Of a stretch of 64,000 bases of DNA, positions 24,400 through 32,660 are shown in pieces. The stretch is from Shewanella halifaxensis HAW-EB4 (lineage in GTDB: Bacteria; Pseudomonadota; Gammaproteobacteria; Enterobacterales; Shewanellaceae). The first letter of the stretch is position 1. Each line of letters begins with the position of its first letter. Below the pieces are notes generated by a model. The model searched no databases, was not told where the DNA came from, and saw only the letters and a list, made by a program, of their open reading frames with translations. The translations under genes were made by a program, and so were the position numbers. Location of the stretch: positions 1,984,001 to 2,048,000 of the forward strand of contig NC_010334.1 of assembly GCF_000019185.1 (NCBI RefSeq). The letters run 5' to 3'.

Positions 24400-26241
24400 T
24401 TGGCTCTGATAGAGGATAAAACCCTCGATGCTGAGTTCAAACGCCAACAATTAAACCGTCTTATCTCTAAAGATCAAGCTGAGCAAGATGCCTATTATGC
24501 CTTTGCTTACTATCGGATATTACATGATATTGAGCTCTCTAGTGGTGAGCCTCAGCGTGCAGAGCAAGCCCTAGAAAGTATGGAGGCCGTTGGAAAGTCA
24601 AAGCAACAAGGGTGGTTGATTGCTGAGTCTAAGATGTGGCAGGCGACTTTTGCGGCGAAGCAGAGTCGCTTTGATGATGGTTTAGCACTGGTTGATGAGT
24701 CGATACGCTTGTCAACACTGGCAAGTTTTCACCATCTCACGGGACGAGCCTATAACACTAAGGCCGCGCTCTACTACTTCCAAGATCAGTACCATGTCGC
24801 ACTTGAGTATTATTTAAAAGCCCTAGATATTTTTAGATTACAGCCAGCCGACCCTTATGTTAGCAAGGTGCTATCTAATGTAGCGATTATCTATGTCGAT
24901 TTAGAACAGTGGGATAAAGCTTGGGAGTCAAATAACGAGGCTCTGGCACATGTTGACCAATATGGTGGTAGCTATGAGCAGTTCAGTGCCTTTAGTAACA
25001 ATGCCGCATTTATATTAGAGCGATTAGGTAGGGTTAGAGAGAGTGAGCCTTATTTAATTGCCGCACGAAAAAACGCTGAATTAAGTGGAAATTTGCGAGT
25101 GATAATGAACGCTAAAACTTCTTGGGCTCATTTCTTTTTCTCTACAGAGCAATATCAGCAGGCCGTGGATGTCGGACGAGAGTGCATTGCAATTTCCTCA
25201 TCTAATCAATACCCACTGTTTGAAAGTGACTGTAGTCGAATAGTGGCAAAGGCTTTAGTTAAGCTGGGTCGAGTCGATGAGGCTTTGTTATCACTTGCAT
25301 ATAGCGAGGCCCTGTATAAGCAGATAGGAGTACGCTCCGGTTTAGCTGATACGTTCAATACATACGCACTGGCTTATGAGGCAATCGGTGATTACAAAGC
25401 GGCGCTGAACTATCAGCGCAAAGCGAGTGAAGAAGATAAAGCCTTACTGTTTGATAGGCGGGCAAAGTTAAGCCTTAATCTTAGTCAAAGTTATCAACAG
25501 AAGTATCGGCAGCAAGAACTCGCAGTGTTAACGGCTGAAAATGATGCCCACGAAGCCCGTCTTGCGGAGCAGCATCTTCGTGAAAAGTTTCTGTTCTTTG
25601 TTATTCTCGTCGCCATCATCTCCATTTCCCTGTTGATTAAAAAACGCTATGGATTGGAAAACGATAATAAGAATTTACAAAGCTCTAATCGTGAGCTTTA
25701 TAAACAGTCCAACCTCGACAGCTTAACGGGCCTATATAACCGCCGTTATTTCTTAGACTATTTAGCACAGCAAGGACAACTGCCAACACTCCAAAATATG
25801 AGAATGTGTTTAGCGATTATCGATATTGATCATTTTAAGAGGGTCAATGACACCTATGGCCATGACGTGGGTGATGAGGTATTGGTTAGAGTCGGGCAAC
25901 TGATCCAGAGCAACATTCGTGAAGATGACCTACTTATTCGCTGGGGTGGCGAAGAGTTTATCTTGTTGCTTAGCTGGCCTGACGTTTCCTGTCCTCAATC
26001 TGTGCGAGCACTATCGAACCATTTTGAACGTATTCGTCAGGCTGTAGCTGATGCCATCATTGAGGTGCAAGAGCAGCAACTGCACTTGACGGTTTCGGTT
26101 GGGGTGGGGCAGCCATTAGATGCGCGAACCTTAGTCGAGTCTTGGCAGTTTGTGCTTGATTGTGCCGATAAGGCGCTCTATCTCGCTAAGAGGCAAGGAC
26201 GCAATTGTGTGGTACTCGCTAAGGAAGCATCGTTCACATAG
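24400..26241 (+). CDS. TPR-sensor diguanylate cyclase, N-terminus frame-broken
   Basis: About 613 residues: a helical TPR-like region (residues 1-380), one membrane segment (about 396-415, FVILVAIISISLLI), a short linker and a GGDEF domain. The active site reads WGGEEF (near residue 516), and the RxxD product-inhibition site sits just before it (REDDLLIRWGGEEF), so cyclic-di-GMP synthesis and feedback are both likely. With one membrane segment and a cytoplasmic cyclase, the TPR part must be periplasmic, which needs an export signal. That signal lies upstream in another frame (24281-24367). The frame is open from 24343, but the only usable start codon is the weak TTG at 24400, giving a protein without export signal. 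Confidence 0.75.
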   Translation: MALIEDKTLDAEFKRQQLNRLISKDQAEQDAYYAFAYYRILHDIELSSGEPQRAEQALESMEAVGKSKQQGWLIAESKMWQATFAAKQSRFDDGLALVDESIRLSTLASFHHLTGRAYNTKAALYYFQDQYHVALEYYLKALDIFRLQPADPYVSKVLSNVAIIYVDLEQWDKAWESNNEALAHVDQYGGSYEQFSAFSNNAAFILERLGRVRESEPYLIAARKNAELSGNLRVIMNAKTSWAHFFFSTEQYQQAVDVGRECIAISSSNQYPLFESDCSRIVAKALVKLGRVDEALLSLAYSEALYKQIGVRSGLADTFNTYALAYEAIGDYKAALNYQRKASEEDKALLFDRRAKLSLNLSQSYQQKYRQQELAVLTAENDAHEARLAEQHLREKFLFFVILVAIISISLLIKKRYGLENDNKNLQSSNRELYKQSNLDSLTGLYNRRYFLDYLAQQGQLPTLQNMRMCLAIIDIDHFKRVNDTYGHDVGDEVLVRVGQLIQSNIREDDLLIRWGGEEFILLLSWPDVSCPQSVRALSNHFERIRQAVADAIIEVQEQQLHLTVSVGVGQPLDARTLVESWQFVLDCADKALYLAKRQGRNCVVLAKEASFT

Positions 26242-26376
26242 GGAAGTGATTGAAGATCAATAATAAAGTAATAGTGCTTTAGCTAGCTTCGGGACAAAGT
26301 TTGTATTGACCAGCTTTTATTCAGCTTTTAGTCTGTAAGCTGAAGGAATAAGCGTGAAATAAAAATAAGGAAGATA

Positions 26377-27915
26377 ATGAATACCAAACATGAGCTCAAG
26401 TCAGCCGTAGCATCTATCGCTCTACTGTTAGGAATGTCATCACCGTTAGTGGCGGCAGAAGCTCCCACACCTGGCTATAACAACAAGATCCCCGATAGCA
26501 TTATGACTCCCAGTCAGGTTGAGACAAGTATTGGCACATTGAAGTTCCATGATGGTGCGCCGAGTGTTGAAACTAGCCGCAAAATCTATGACAACCTTAA
26601 TACTATTCGTGCTACCGAAACCTTTTTAAATGCGATCCCTATGGCTTCGGTGGAAGCACTGCGGATTGGACATGAAAATCTTGGGATCACTCAATCAAAC
26701 CAAGTGCTACTGTTTAATAAATTGATGGACTCAAATCCACTCTTCTTAACGGGCAATACCGACACGGTTTACGCCTCAGCATTTTTAGATCTCGAGCGTG
26801 ACGGACCGACAGTGGTTGAGGTGCCTGTAGGAATGGGCCCTACAACCGTTAACGATGCTTTTTTTCGCTTTGTAACCGATATGGGAATTGTTGGCCCAGA
26901 TAAAGGTAAAGGTGGTAAGTACCTGATTTTACCTCCAGGGTACAAAGGCGAAGTGCCAAATGGCTACTTTGTTTCTGAGTCAACGAGTTATACCAACTGG
27001 TTTATTGCACGAGGATTTTTAAAAGACGGTAAGACTGACTCTGCAGTCCAAGCGTTTAAACAGCATCTTAAAATCTACCCACTTGCTAAAAAGAGCACGC
27101 AGCCGAAGATGGTGTTTAAGTCTGGAAGTGGGCTGGAGTTTAATACGGTTCATGCCAATGATTTTCATTTCTTCAAAGAGATCCAGCCTGTGCTTGAGAA
27201 GGAGCCAGTGTCATTTATCGACCCTGAACTTCGCGGCTTGATGGCGAGTATTGGTATTCAAAAGGGTAAGCCTTTTTCGCCAGATGAACACATGACAACG
27301 CTACTGACTGACGGCGTTGCAATCGGTAATGCCACTGCAAGAGCGTTGATGTTCCAGCCAAGAGATGAAGCGGCCTATATTTACCCTGGTCGACTTTGGA
27401 AAACCGCCTTTATTGGCGGTGATTATCGTTGGTTAATCGATGATGGCGAGGGCGGGCGTAATTTAGATGCCCGTACTTACTTCTTCTATATGGCGACCGT
27501 GAATACACCAGCAATGGCGCTTAAGCTTATTGGCAAGGGGTCTCAATATGCCATGTTGGACAAGTCAAAAGATTCGGCGTACCTGAACGGCAGCAAGAAC
27601 TATAAAATGAATATTCCTGCCAATGTACCCGCAAAGAACTTCTGGTCGGTGGTCGCTTACGATACGCAAACTCGCTCGGAGTTGCAGACGGGGCAGCCGT
27701 TCCCAAGTCGTAATAATCAGCGCGATAATTTAACGCAAAACGCCGATGGTTCAGTGGATATTTACTTCGGTCCAAAAGCTCCAGAGGGGAAAGAAAGTAA
27801 CTGGATCCAAACGGTACCCAATAAAGGCTGGTTTATCTTATTGCGTCTCTATGGTCCCTTGGAACCTTGGTTTGATAAGAGCTGGCAACCCGGTGATATT
27901 GTCGAAGTTAAGTAG
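26377..27915 (+). CDS. DUF1254/DUF1214 domain protein, exported
   Basis: A 512-residue secreted or periplasmic protein. The signal peptide ends around VAAEA (residues 25-29). The N-terminal part (about 50-190) is DUF1254-like and includes DTVYASAFLDLERDGPTVVE. The C-terminal part (about 370-500) is DUF1214-like, with NFWSVVAYDTQTRSELQ and GWFILLRLYGPLEPWFDKSW. Proteins with this pair are widespread in marine bacteria, and their biochemical role is unknown. AAGGAAGAT precedes the ATG. The stop codon lies in the first of four 8-base tandem repeats, and a terminator hairpin follows about 100 bases later. Confidence 0.88.
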   Translation: MNTKHELKSAVASIALLLGMSSPLVAAEAPTPGYNNKIPDSIMTPSQVETSIGTLKFHDGAPSVETSRKIYDNLNTIRATETFLNAIPMASVEALRIGHENLGITQSNQVLLFNKLMDSNPLFLTGNTDTVYASAFLDLERDGPTVVEVPVGMGPTTVNDAFFRFVTDMGIVGPDKGKGGKYLILPPGYKGEVPNGYFVSESTSYTNWFIARGFLKDGKTDSAVQAFKQHLKIYPLAKKSTQPKMVFKSGSGLEFNTVHANDFHFFKEIQPVLEKEPVSFIDPELRGLMASIGIQKGKPFSPDEHMTTLLTDGVAIGNATARALMFQPRDEAAYIYPGRLWKTAFIGGDYRWLIDDGEGGRNLDARTYFFYMATVNTPAMALKLIGKGSQYAMLDKSKDSAYLNGSKNYKMNIPANVPAKNFWSVVAYDTQTRSELQTGQPFPSRNNQRDNLTQNADGSVDIYFGPKAPEGKESNWIQTVPNKGWFILLRLYGPLEPWFDKSWQPGDIVEVK

Positions 27916-27939
27916 TTAAGTAGTTAAGTAGCTAAGTAG
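27908..27939 (+). repeat. 8-base tandem repeat over a stop codon
   Basis: Four copies of TTAAGTAG (the last is CTAAGTAG). The TAG of the first copy is the stop of the DUF1254 gene. Because the period is not a multiple of three, the array puts stops in all three frames. Confidence 0.85.
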
Positions 27940-28014
27940 AAGAGCTAACAAGGTTTTAAAGGCTGAACACTACGCGATAAAGCTTAAGCTTTAACTCTTA
28001 ACGCCTAAAAACTA

Positions 28015-28044
28015 AACCCCAAGTTGTAGTGTCAACTTGGGGTT
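28015..28044 (+). terminator. Terminator between convergent genes
   Basis: Perfect 12-base stem (AACCCCAAGTTG, loop TAGTGT) followed by ATTTTC on the plus strand. It ends the DUF1254 transcript and may also serve the convergent kch gene. Confidence 0.8.
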
Positions 28045-28130
28045 ATTTTCAAGGCGTATGTTTAATGGGTAACGCCGAGACAGAGGCTTTATCAACAATA
28101 AATTGCTTGTTCTAAGATTTTGTCTGAGAG

Positions 28131-29345
28131 CTACAAATCATTTTTTGATGGTATGCCGTGAGCTGAATTGAGTAACAGTTCTGCTAAATCATTATTATCC
28201 ATCGCTTCACCATTTAGCATGCGTGCCAGTACTTCACTACCAAACAGTTGTGGTGACAATAAAACATCAGGTTGAACCCTCTGAATTTTAGATAAATTCT
28301 TACTGTCGTTGACTATGATGACTGTTTTAGCATTAGCGCTTAAATCTTTAGCCGATAATACGATAAAGGCATTATCAGCATCATTATCCGTTAGCGCTAA
28401 AATAGCACGGCACTGCTCTAAACCAGCCTGTTTTAGCACGGCGGTATCGCTGCTGTCGCCGGAGATAATATCAAATTTCCCCTCCAGACTTTGCTCAATT
28501 ATTTCAAACTCATCACTGGGTCTTACCGTGATAATTGTGACGGCTAATCCGCGCTGATGCAGTTTAATAATGGTATTTGTCGCCATGGCGGAAGTACCAC
28601 AAACAATAAAGTGATCGGCTCTTTTCATAGTGTGCTTTTTTCCCTGTATAAGTTTGCTTAAACCATCTCTAATGAAAGGCCCAAAAATAGTGCTTACGGA
28701 TGTGGCAAATACTGCAATTCCGGCAATAATCATCGAAATAGTAAAAAGTCTTGCGGTCTCAGTCACGGGTAGGATATCGCCATAACCAACAGTGGTCATG
28801 GTTACCATGGAAAAATAAAATGCCATACTCAAGTCGGTTATTTTGGGCGAAAACCCGTCACCAAAATACAAGCTGCCGTATGTCGAGTAGATGATTAGAA
28901 TGACAAAACTAATCACAGAGACAATCCCCGCTGCGGTTGCACTGCTGCGGTTGAAATCACGACTTTGGAGCAATAATAAGATAATGCTGAAGCTACAGAA
29001 AACGATATTTAGCAGAAGATTAGGGTAATAATGTACAGTAAAAACTAAGGTCGTTAGGAGCAGTACAAGGCTCATAACCCAAGCGATACGTGCACGAAAC
29101 AGTAAACCGATAGAGTTCAGCAGTAAAAACACCCCAAGCATGAACCAAGGTGCATTAGTGAGTACTGTAAAATTAATATCTGCCAGGTGTGGGATTTGCT
29201 TCGGACTAAACACCTGAGCCGACATTCCGTAAACAGTTTTAAATATCAACAAGCTATTAAGTAGTACAGTGATAGCACTGAGCTTGTAACGCTGATGCTG
29301 CCATATCAGCAGACTTTTATGACGCCACTCATTGAATGTTATCAA
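28131..29345 (-). CDS. kch: Kch-type potassium channel with RCK domain
   Basis: Inner-membrane K+ channel subunit of 404 residues, collinear with E. coli Kch (417). Several hydrophobic segments (residues 20-155) precede the pore, with selectivity filter TVGYGD at 185-190. The final membrane helix ends near 215 with IFGPFIRDGLSKL. A cytoplasmic RCK/TrkA-N domain follows (HFIVCGTSAMATNTI, GDSSDTAVLKQAG, LALTDNDADNAF). Met240 at the start of the RCK part is conserved with E. coli, where I recall an internal start giving free RCK domain. The gene is monocistronic. Confidence 0.92.
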   Translation of the reverse strand: MITFNEWRHKSLLIWQHQRYKLSAITVLLNSLLIFKTVYGMSAQVFSPKQIPHLADINFTVLTNAPWFMLGVFLLLNSIGLLFRARIAWVMSLVLLLTTLVFTVHYYPNLLLNIVFCSFSIILLLLQSRDFNRSSATAAGIVSVISFVILIIYSTYGSLYFGDGFSPKITDLSMAFYFSMVTMTTVGYGDILPVTETARLFTISMIIAGIAVFATSVSTIFGPFIRDGLSKLIQGKKHTMKRADHFIVCGTSAMATNTIIKLHQRGLAVTIITVRPSDEFEIIEQSLEGKFDIISGDSSDTAVLKQAGLEQCRAILALTDNDADNAFIVLSAKDLSANAKTVIIVNDSKNLSKIQRVQPDVLLSPQLFGSEVLARMLNGEAMDNNDLAELLLNSAHGIPSKNDL

Positions 29346-29557
29346 AACGAACTCAGCCTAGGTTGTCTAAAAGATTATCGCATATGTTACATATATGTGC
29401 CGTGCGCGGTGTTATCGTAATAGCTTTGTGTACGATTATAGAATAAATGTCTGAATTTGCAGGTTTAGTTTCTTAATTAGATTAATCTTACCAGATTAAC
29501 AGATGTTTTCACCGTTTAAAATGGAGCGGTCATACTTAATCAAAAGCTGGTAAGCCT

Positions 29558-29935
29558 TATACCAATCAATATAAAGATTTGGTCGCTCAGCGAGAGTTTA
29601 GCGGTTATGAGGCAAGGTCATTAATTGCTCCTCGGTAACTGCTCCTGCGTTACTCTACCTCCTATATCCATATAGTCGTGCATTAATGACATTCACAACA
29701 TCCATGTTGCTTGCAACGAGTGAAGAGCATAGTTGTTCTACGGTTAAGCTCCCTCTTGTTCCTTAAGAGTCACAGCATCAGAGCCGCTAAAACTCGCCAT
29801 TCTGGAGCGCTTTTGGCTACCTACTTCTGCGTTGAATAGCTTCACAAGGGAATAACCATTCTTTCAGTTATTCGCCTTGAATTAGTTTGCCAAAAACGCT
29901 CTGAGTAGATCAACTTCTTATACTGATTGGTATTA
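29558..29935. repeat. Non-coding element with terminal inverted repeats (MITE-like)
   Basis: About 378 bases between kch and purN, bounded by near-perfect inverted ends: TTATACCAATCAATATAA on the left and TTATACTGATTGGTATTA on the right. There is no ORF of note inside. The sequence near both ends is partly symmetrical (for example GGTCGCTCAGCGAGAG on the left and CGCTCTGAG on the right). This resembles a small non-autonomous mobile or structured repeat. Its terminal motif recurs near 12713, 18989 and 23121. The rest of the 670-base gap shows no gene. Confidence 0.55.
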
Positions 29936-29963
29936 GTCTCGCGCAGATTTAAAAATCTGGAAC

Positions 29964-29991
29964 AAGAAAGGCACCCATAGGTGCCTTTCTT
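29964..29991 (-). terminator. Terminator after purN
   Basis: Perfect 12-base stem (AAGAAAGGCACC, loop CATA), 25 bases beyond the purN stop; the minus strand continues with TTTCTTGTT. Confidence 0.8.
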
Positions 29992-30016
29992 ACGAAGCTA
30001 CATTTTCTGAAACAGA

Positions 30017-30661
30017 TTAGTCCGCAGCGTAACCATTGATTGCTAATACTTGGCCATCAAGCTGGGCAACGCCATCAACCATTTCGAGTCGGTTTTGACT
30101 GAACCATTTAACTACTAGTGGGTAAATGGCATGCTCTTGCTCATGAACACGTTCAGCTAATGTATCTGCGGTGTCGTCTTCATAAACTGGCACTTTAGCT
30201 TGTAAGATGACAGGGCCAGCATCGAGCTCAGGCGTCACAAAGTGCACGCTTGCGCCGTGCTCTGTATCTTTTGCGTCAATAGCACGCTGATGAGTGTGTA
30301 ATCCTGTGTATTTAGGCAAGAGAGAAGGGTGGATGTTAACCATCTTGCCTTCAAAACGCTGAACGAATTCATCACTTAAAATACGCATAAAGCCAGCCAA
30401 CACGATAAGATCGGGTTGGTACTTTTCAATCGCATTCAGTAGTCTTGCGTCGTACTCTTGTCTTGTTTCGCCTGTGTGAGCTATCACGCAGCTGGTATCA
30501 ATCTCATTTTGGTGGGCGCGAACCAATCCATAGGCATCGGGCTTATTACTGATCACTCCAACCACATCGGCTTGCAGGTTATCATCACAGCCATCGATAA
30601 TGGCTTGTAAATTACTGCCATTACCTGAAATTAATACTAAAACGCGACAACTCTGGGGCAT
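30017..30661 (-). CDS. purN: Phosphoribosylglycinamide formyltransferase
   Basis: Formyl-THF-dependent GAR transformylase, the third step of purine synthesis, 214 residues. Motifs: LISGNGSNLQAIIDG at the N-terminus, LAGFMRILSDEFV, the catalytic NIHPSLLPKYTGLHTHQRAI (Asn-His) and HFVTPELDAGPVILQ (Asp). Its ATG overlaps the purM stop by one base (TAATG on the minus strand), so the two are translationally coupled. Confidence 0.96.
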   Translation of the reverse strand: MPQSCRVLVLISGNGSNLQAIIDGCDDNLQADVVGVISNKPDAYGLVRAHQNEIDTSCVIAHTGETRQEYDARLLNAIEKYQPDLIVLAGFMRILSDEFVQRFEGKMVNIHPSLLPKYTGLHTHQRAIDAKDTEHGASVHFVTPELDAGPVILQAKVPVYEDDTADTLAERVHEQEHAIYPLVVKWFSQNRLEMVDGVAQLDGQVLAINGYAAD

Positions 30662-31701
30662 TACAGGATCTCCACTTGCTCTTCTTCGCCGTTACGCTTG
30701 GCAATGTTTCCGATTAACCATGCGTTCTCGCCTTCTGTTTTTAGCAACGCTAAGGCTGAATCGACTTTATCTGCTGGTAGGGCGATAACCATACCAACGC
30801 CGCAGTTGAAGGTGCGGTACATTTCAAATTCAGAAATGTTGCCGTTTTCCATCAACCAGTTAAATACAACAGGCCACTGCCAAGAGTCGCTGTTAACCAC
30901 CGCTTTGCAATCTTCAGGTAGTACGCGTGGGATATTCTCCCAGAATCCACCACCTGTAATATGCGACATTGCGTGAACATCATGTTGTTCAAGCAATTTA
31001 AGCAGTGACTTTACATAAATTTTTGTAGGTTCTAATAGATGATCTATTAGTGGCTTACCAGCAAGTTCGAGTTCAGGGTCTGCCTTGCTCACTTCTAATA
31101 CCTTACGGATAAGTGAGAAACCATTTGAATGAGGACCGCTTGAAGCAAGCGCGATAAGTGCATCACCGTCTTGCACCTTAGTGCCGTCGATGATCTCTTC
31201 TTTTTCTACTACGCCGACGCAGAATCCTGCTAGGTCATAGTCGTCGCCTTCATACATGCCTGGCATTTCAGCCGTTTCACCGCCGATAAGTGCACAGCCT
31301 GATTGCACACAGCCTTCAGCGATCCCTTTAACAACGGCAGTAGCAACTTCAACATCGAGTTTGCCTGTCGCGTAGTAGTCAAGGAAGAACAGAGGCTCTG
31401 CACCAGAAACGATGAGATCATTTGAACACATGGCGACTAGGTCGATACCAACGTTATCGTGCTTTTTAAAGTCGATAGCAAGGCGTAGCTTAGTGCCAAC
31501 ACCATCAGTACCAGAAACCAGTACTGGATGCTTATACTTAGTTGGTAGCTCACAAAGGGCACCAAAACCACCTAAGTTGCCCATAACTTCTGGACGGCGG
31601 GTACGTTTTACTGCTGACTTGATGTTGTTAACTAGTGCATTTCCGGCATCAATATCAACGCCTGCATCTTTATAGCTTAGTGGGGTAGTAGGAGTGCTCA
31701 C
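30661..31701 (-). CDS. purM: Phosphoribosylformylglycinamidine cyclo-ligase
   Basis: AIR synthetase, which closes the imidazole ring in purine synthesis using ATP; 346 residues as in E. coli. Visible motifs: SGTDGVGTKLRLAI, CSNDLIVSGAEPLFFLDYYATG, GGETAEMPGMY and HITGGGFWENIPRVLP. It is the first gene of the purMN operon. It is divergent from upp across about 220 bases, the same arrangement as in E. coli (upp beside purMN), which supports both calls. Confidence 0.97.
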   Translation of the reverse strand: MSTPTTPLSYKDAGVDIDAGNALVNNIKSAVKRTRRPEVMGNLGGFGALCELPTKYKHPVLVSGTDGVGTKLRLAIDFKKHDNVGIDLVAMCSNDLIVSGAEPLFFLDYYATGKLDVEVATAVVKGIAEGCVQSGCALIGGETAEMPGMYEGDDYDLAGFCVGVVEKEEIIDGTKVQDGDALIALASSGPHSNGFSLIRKVLEVSKADPELELAGKPLIDHLLEPTKIYVKSLLKLLEQHDVHAMSHITGGGFWENIPRVLPEDCKAVVNSDSWQWPVVFNWLMENGNISEFEMYRTFNCGVGMVIALPADKVDSALALLKTEGENAWLIGNIAKRNGEEEQVEIL

Positions 31702-31922
31702 GGAGATCCTCTTCGGGTACGGGTATAGATTGTTATAGGATTTTATGCGGCGTCATTCTATCAGCTTGTGGGTAGCGTCGAAAGCTAAGTTTTTCAATAA
31801 ACTTAGCGACAGAGCTCACGATTTACCGCCTTTTTGAAACTTTAAGTTTGCCTGCGCGGACAAATCTACTAAAATCGTTAAAATTTACCGTGAAAAATAC
31901 GTTAGAAAATCAGGAGAACAAG

Positions 31923-32549
31923 ATGAAAGTCGTTGAAGTTAAACATCCTTTAGTCCGTCATAAAATTGGATTAATGCGCGAAGGTAACATCAGTACCAAA
32001 CGTTTTCGCGAATTAGCGGCAGAAGTGGGCAGTTTACTAACATATGAAGCAACGGCTGACTTTGAAACTGAAAAGGTCACTATCGATGGTTGGAATGGTC
32101 CTGTTGAAATTGAACAGATCAAGGGTAAGAAGGTCACTGTAGTGCCTATCTTACGTGCCGGTCTTGGTATGATGGATGGCGTTTTAGAGCACGTTCCTAG
32201 TGCGCGTATCTCTGTTGTTGGTATTTACCGTGACGAAGAGACTCTTGAGCCAGTTCCATACTTTGAAAAGCTAGCCAGTGACATGCCTTCACGTATTGCG
32301 TTAGTGGTTGACCCAATGCTTGCGACGGGTGGTTCGATGATCTCTACAATCGACCTGCTAAAAGAGCGCGGCTGTACAGCGATTAAAGCGCTAGTACTTG
32401 TTGCTGCGCCAGAAGGTGTTGCAGCTCTAGAGAAAGCGCATCCAGACATTGAGCTTTATACTGCGTCTATCGATGACTGCCTAAATGAGCAAGGTTATAT
32501 CTTGCCAGGTCTTGGTGATGCGGGTGATAAGATTTTCGGTACTAAATAA
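31923..32549 (+). CDS. upp: Uracil phosphoribosyltransferase
   Basis: Salvages uracil to UMP using PRPP. I start at the ATG at 31923 (208 residues, as in E. coli), because CAGGAGAACAAG precedes it and the protein begins MKVVEVKHPLVRHKIGLMR. The frame extends upstream to 31848, but those 25 residues are not family-like. The PRPP site is VVDPMLATGGSM, and the uracil-binding end is GYILPGLGDAGDKIFGTK. It is divergent from purMN and ends at a strong terminator. Confidence 0.97.
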   Translation: MKVVEVKHPLVRHKIGLMREGNISTKRFRELAAEVGSLLTYEATADFETEKVTIDGWNGPVEIEQIKGKKVTVVPILRAGLGMMDGVLEHVPSARISVVGIYRDEETLEPVPYFEKLASDMPSRIALVVDPMLATGGSMISTIDLLKERGCTAIKALVLVAAPEGVAALEKAHPDIELYTASIDDCLNEQGYILPGLGDAGDKIFGTK

Positions 32550-32571
32550 ACTTTAGTCAAAATCGTATTGT

Positions 32572-32602
32572 AAAAAAAGGAGCCAAATGGCTCCTTTTTT
32601 TT
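32572..32602 (+). terminator. Terminator after upp
   Basis: Hairpin of A-run plus GGAGCC, loop AAAT, GGCTCC and eight T residues. The A-run on the other side lets it also stop the convergent transporter transcript. Confidence 0.9.
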
Positions 32603-32660
32603 GTTTTCATCTTTCCTAGCGCTTAGCCTAGAAACTAGTTAAGAACTTCTAGTTAAGAAC

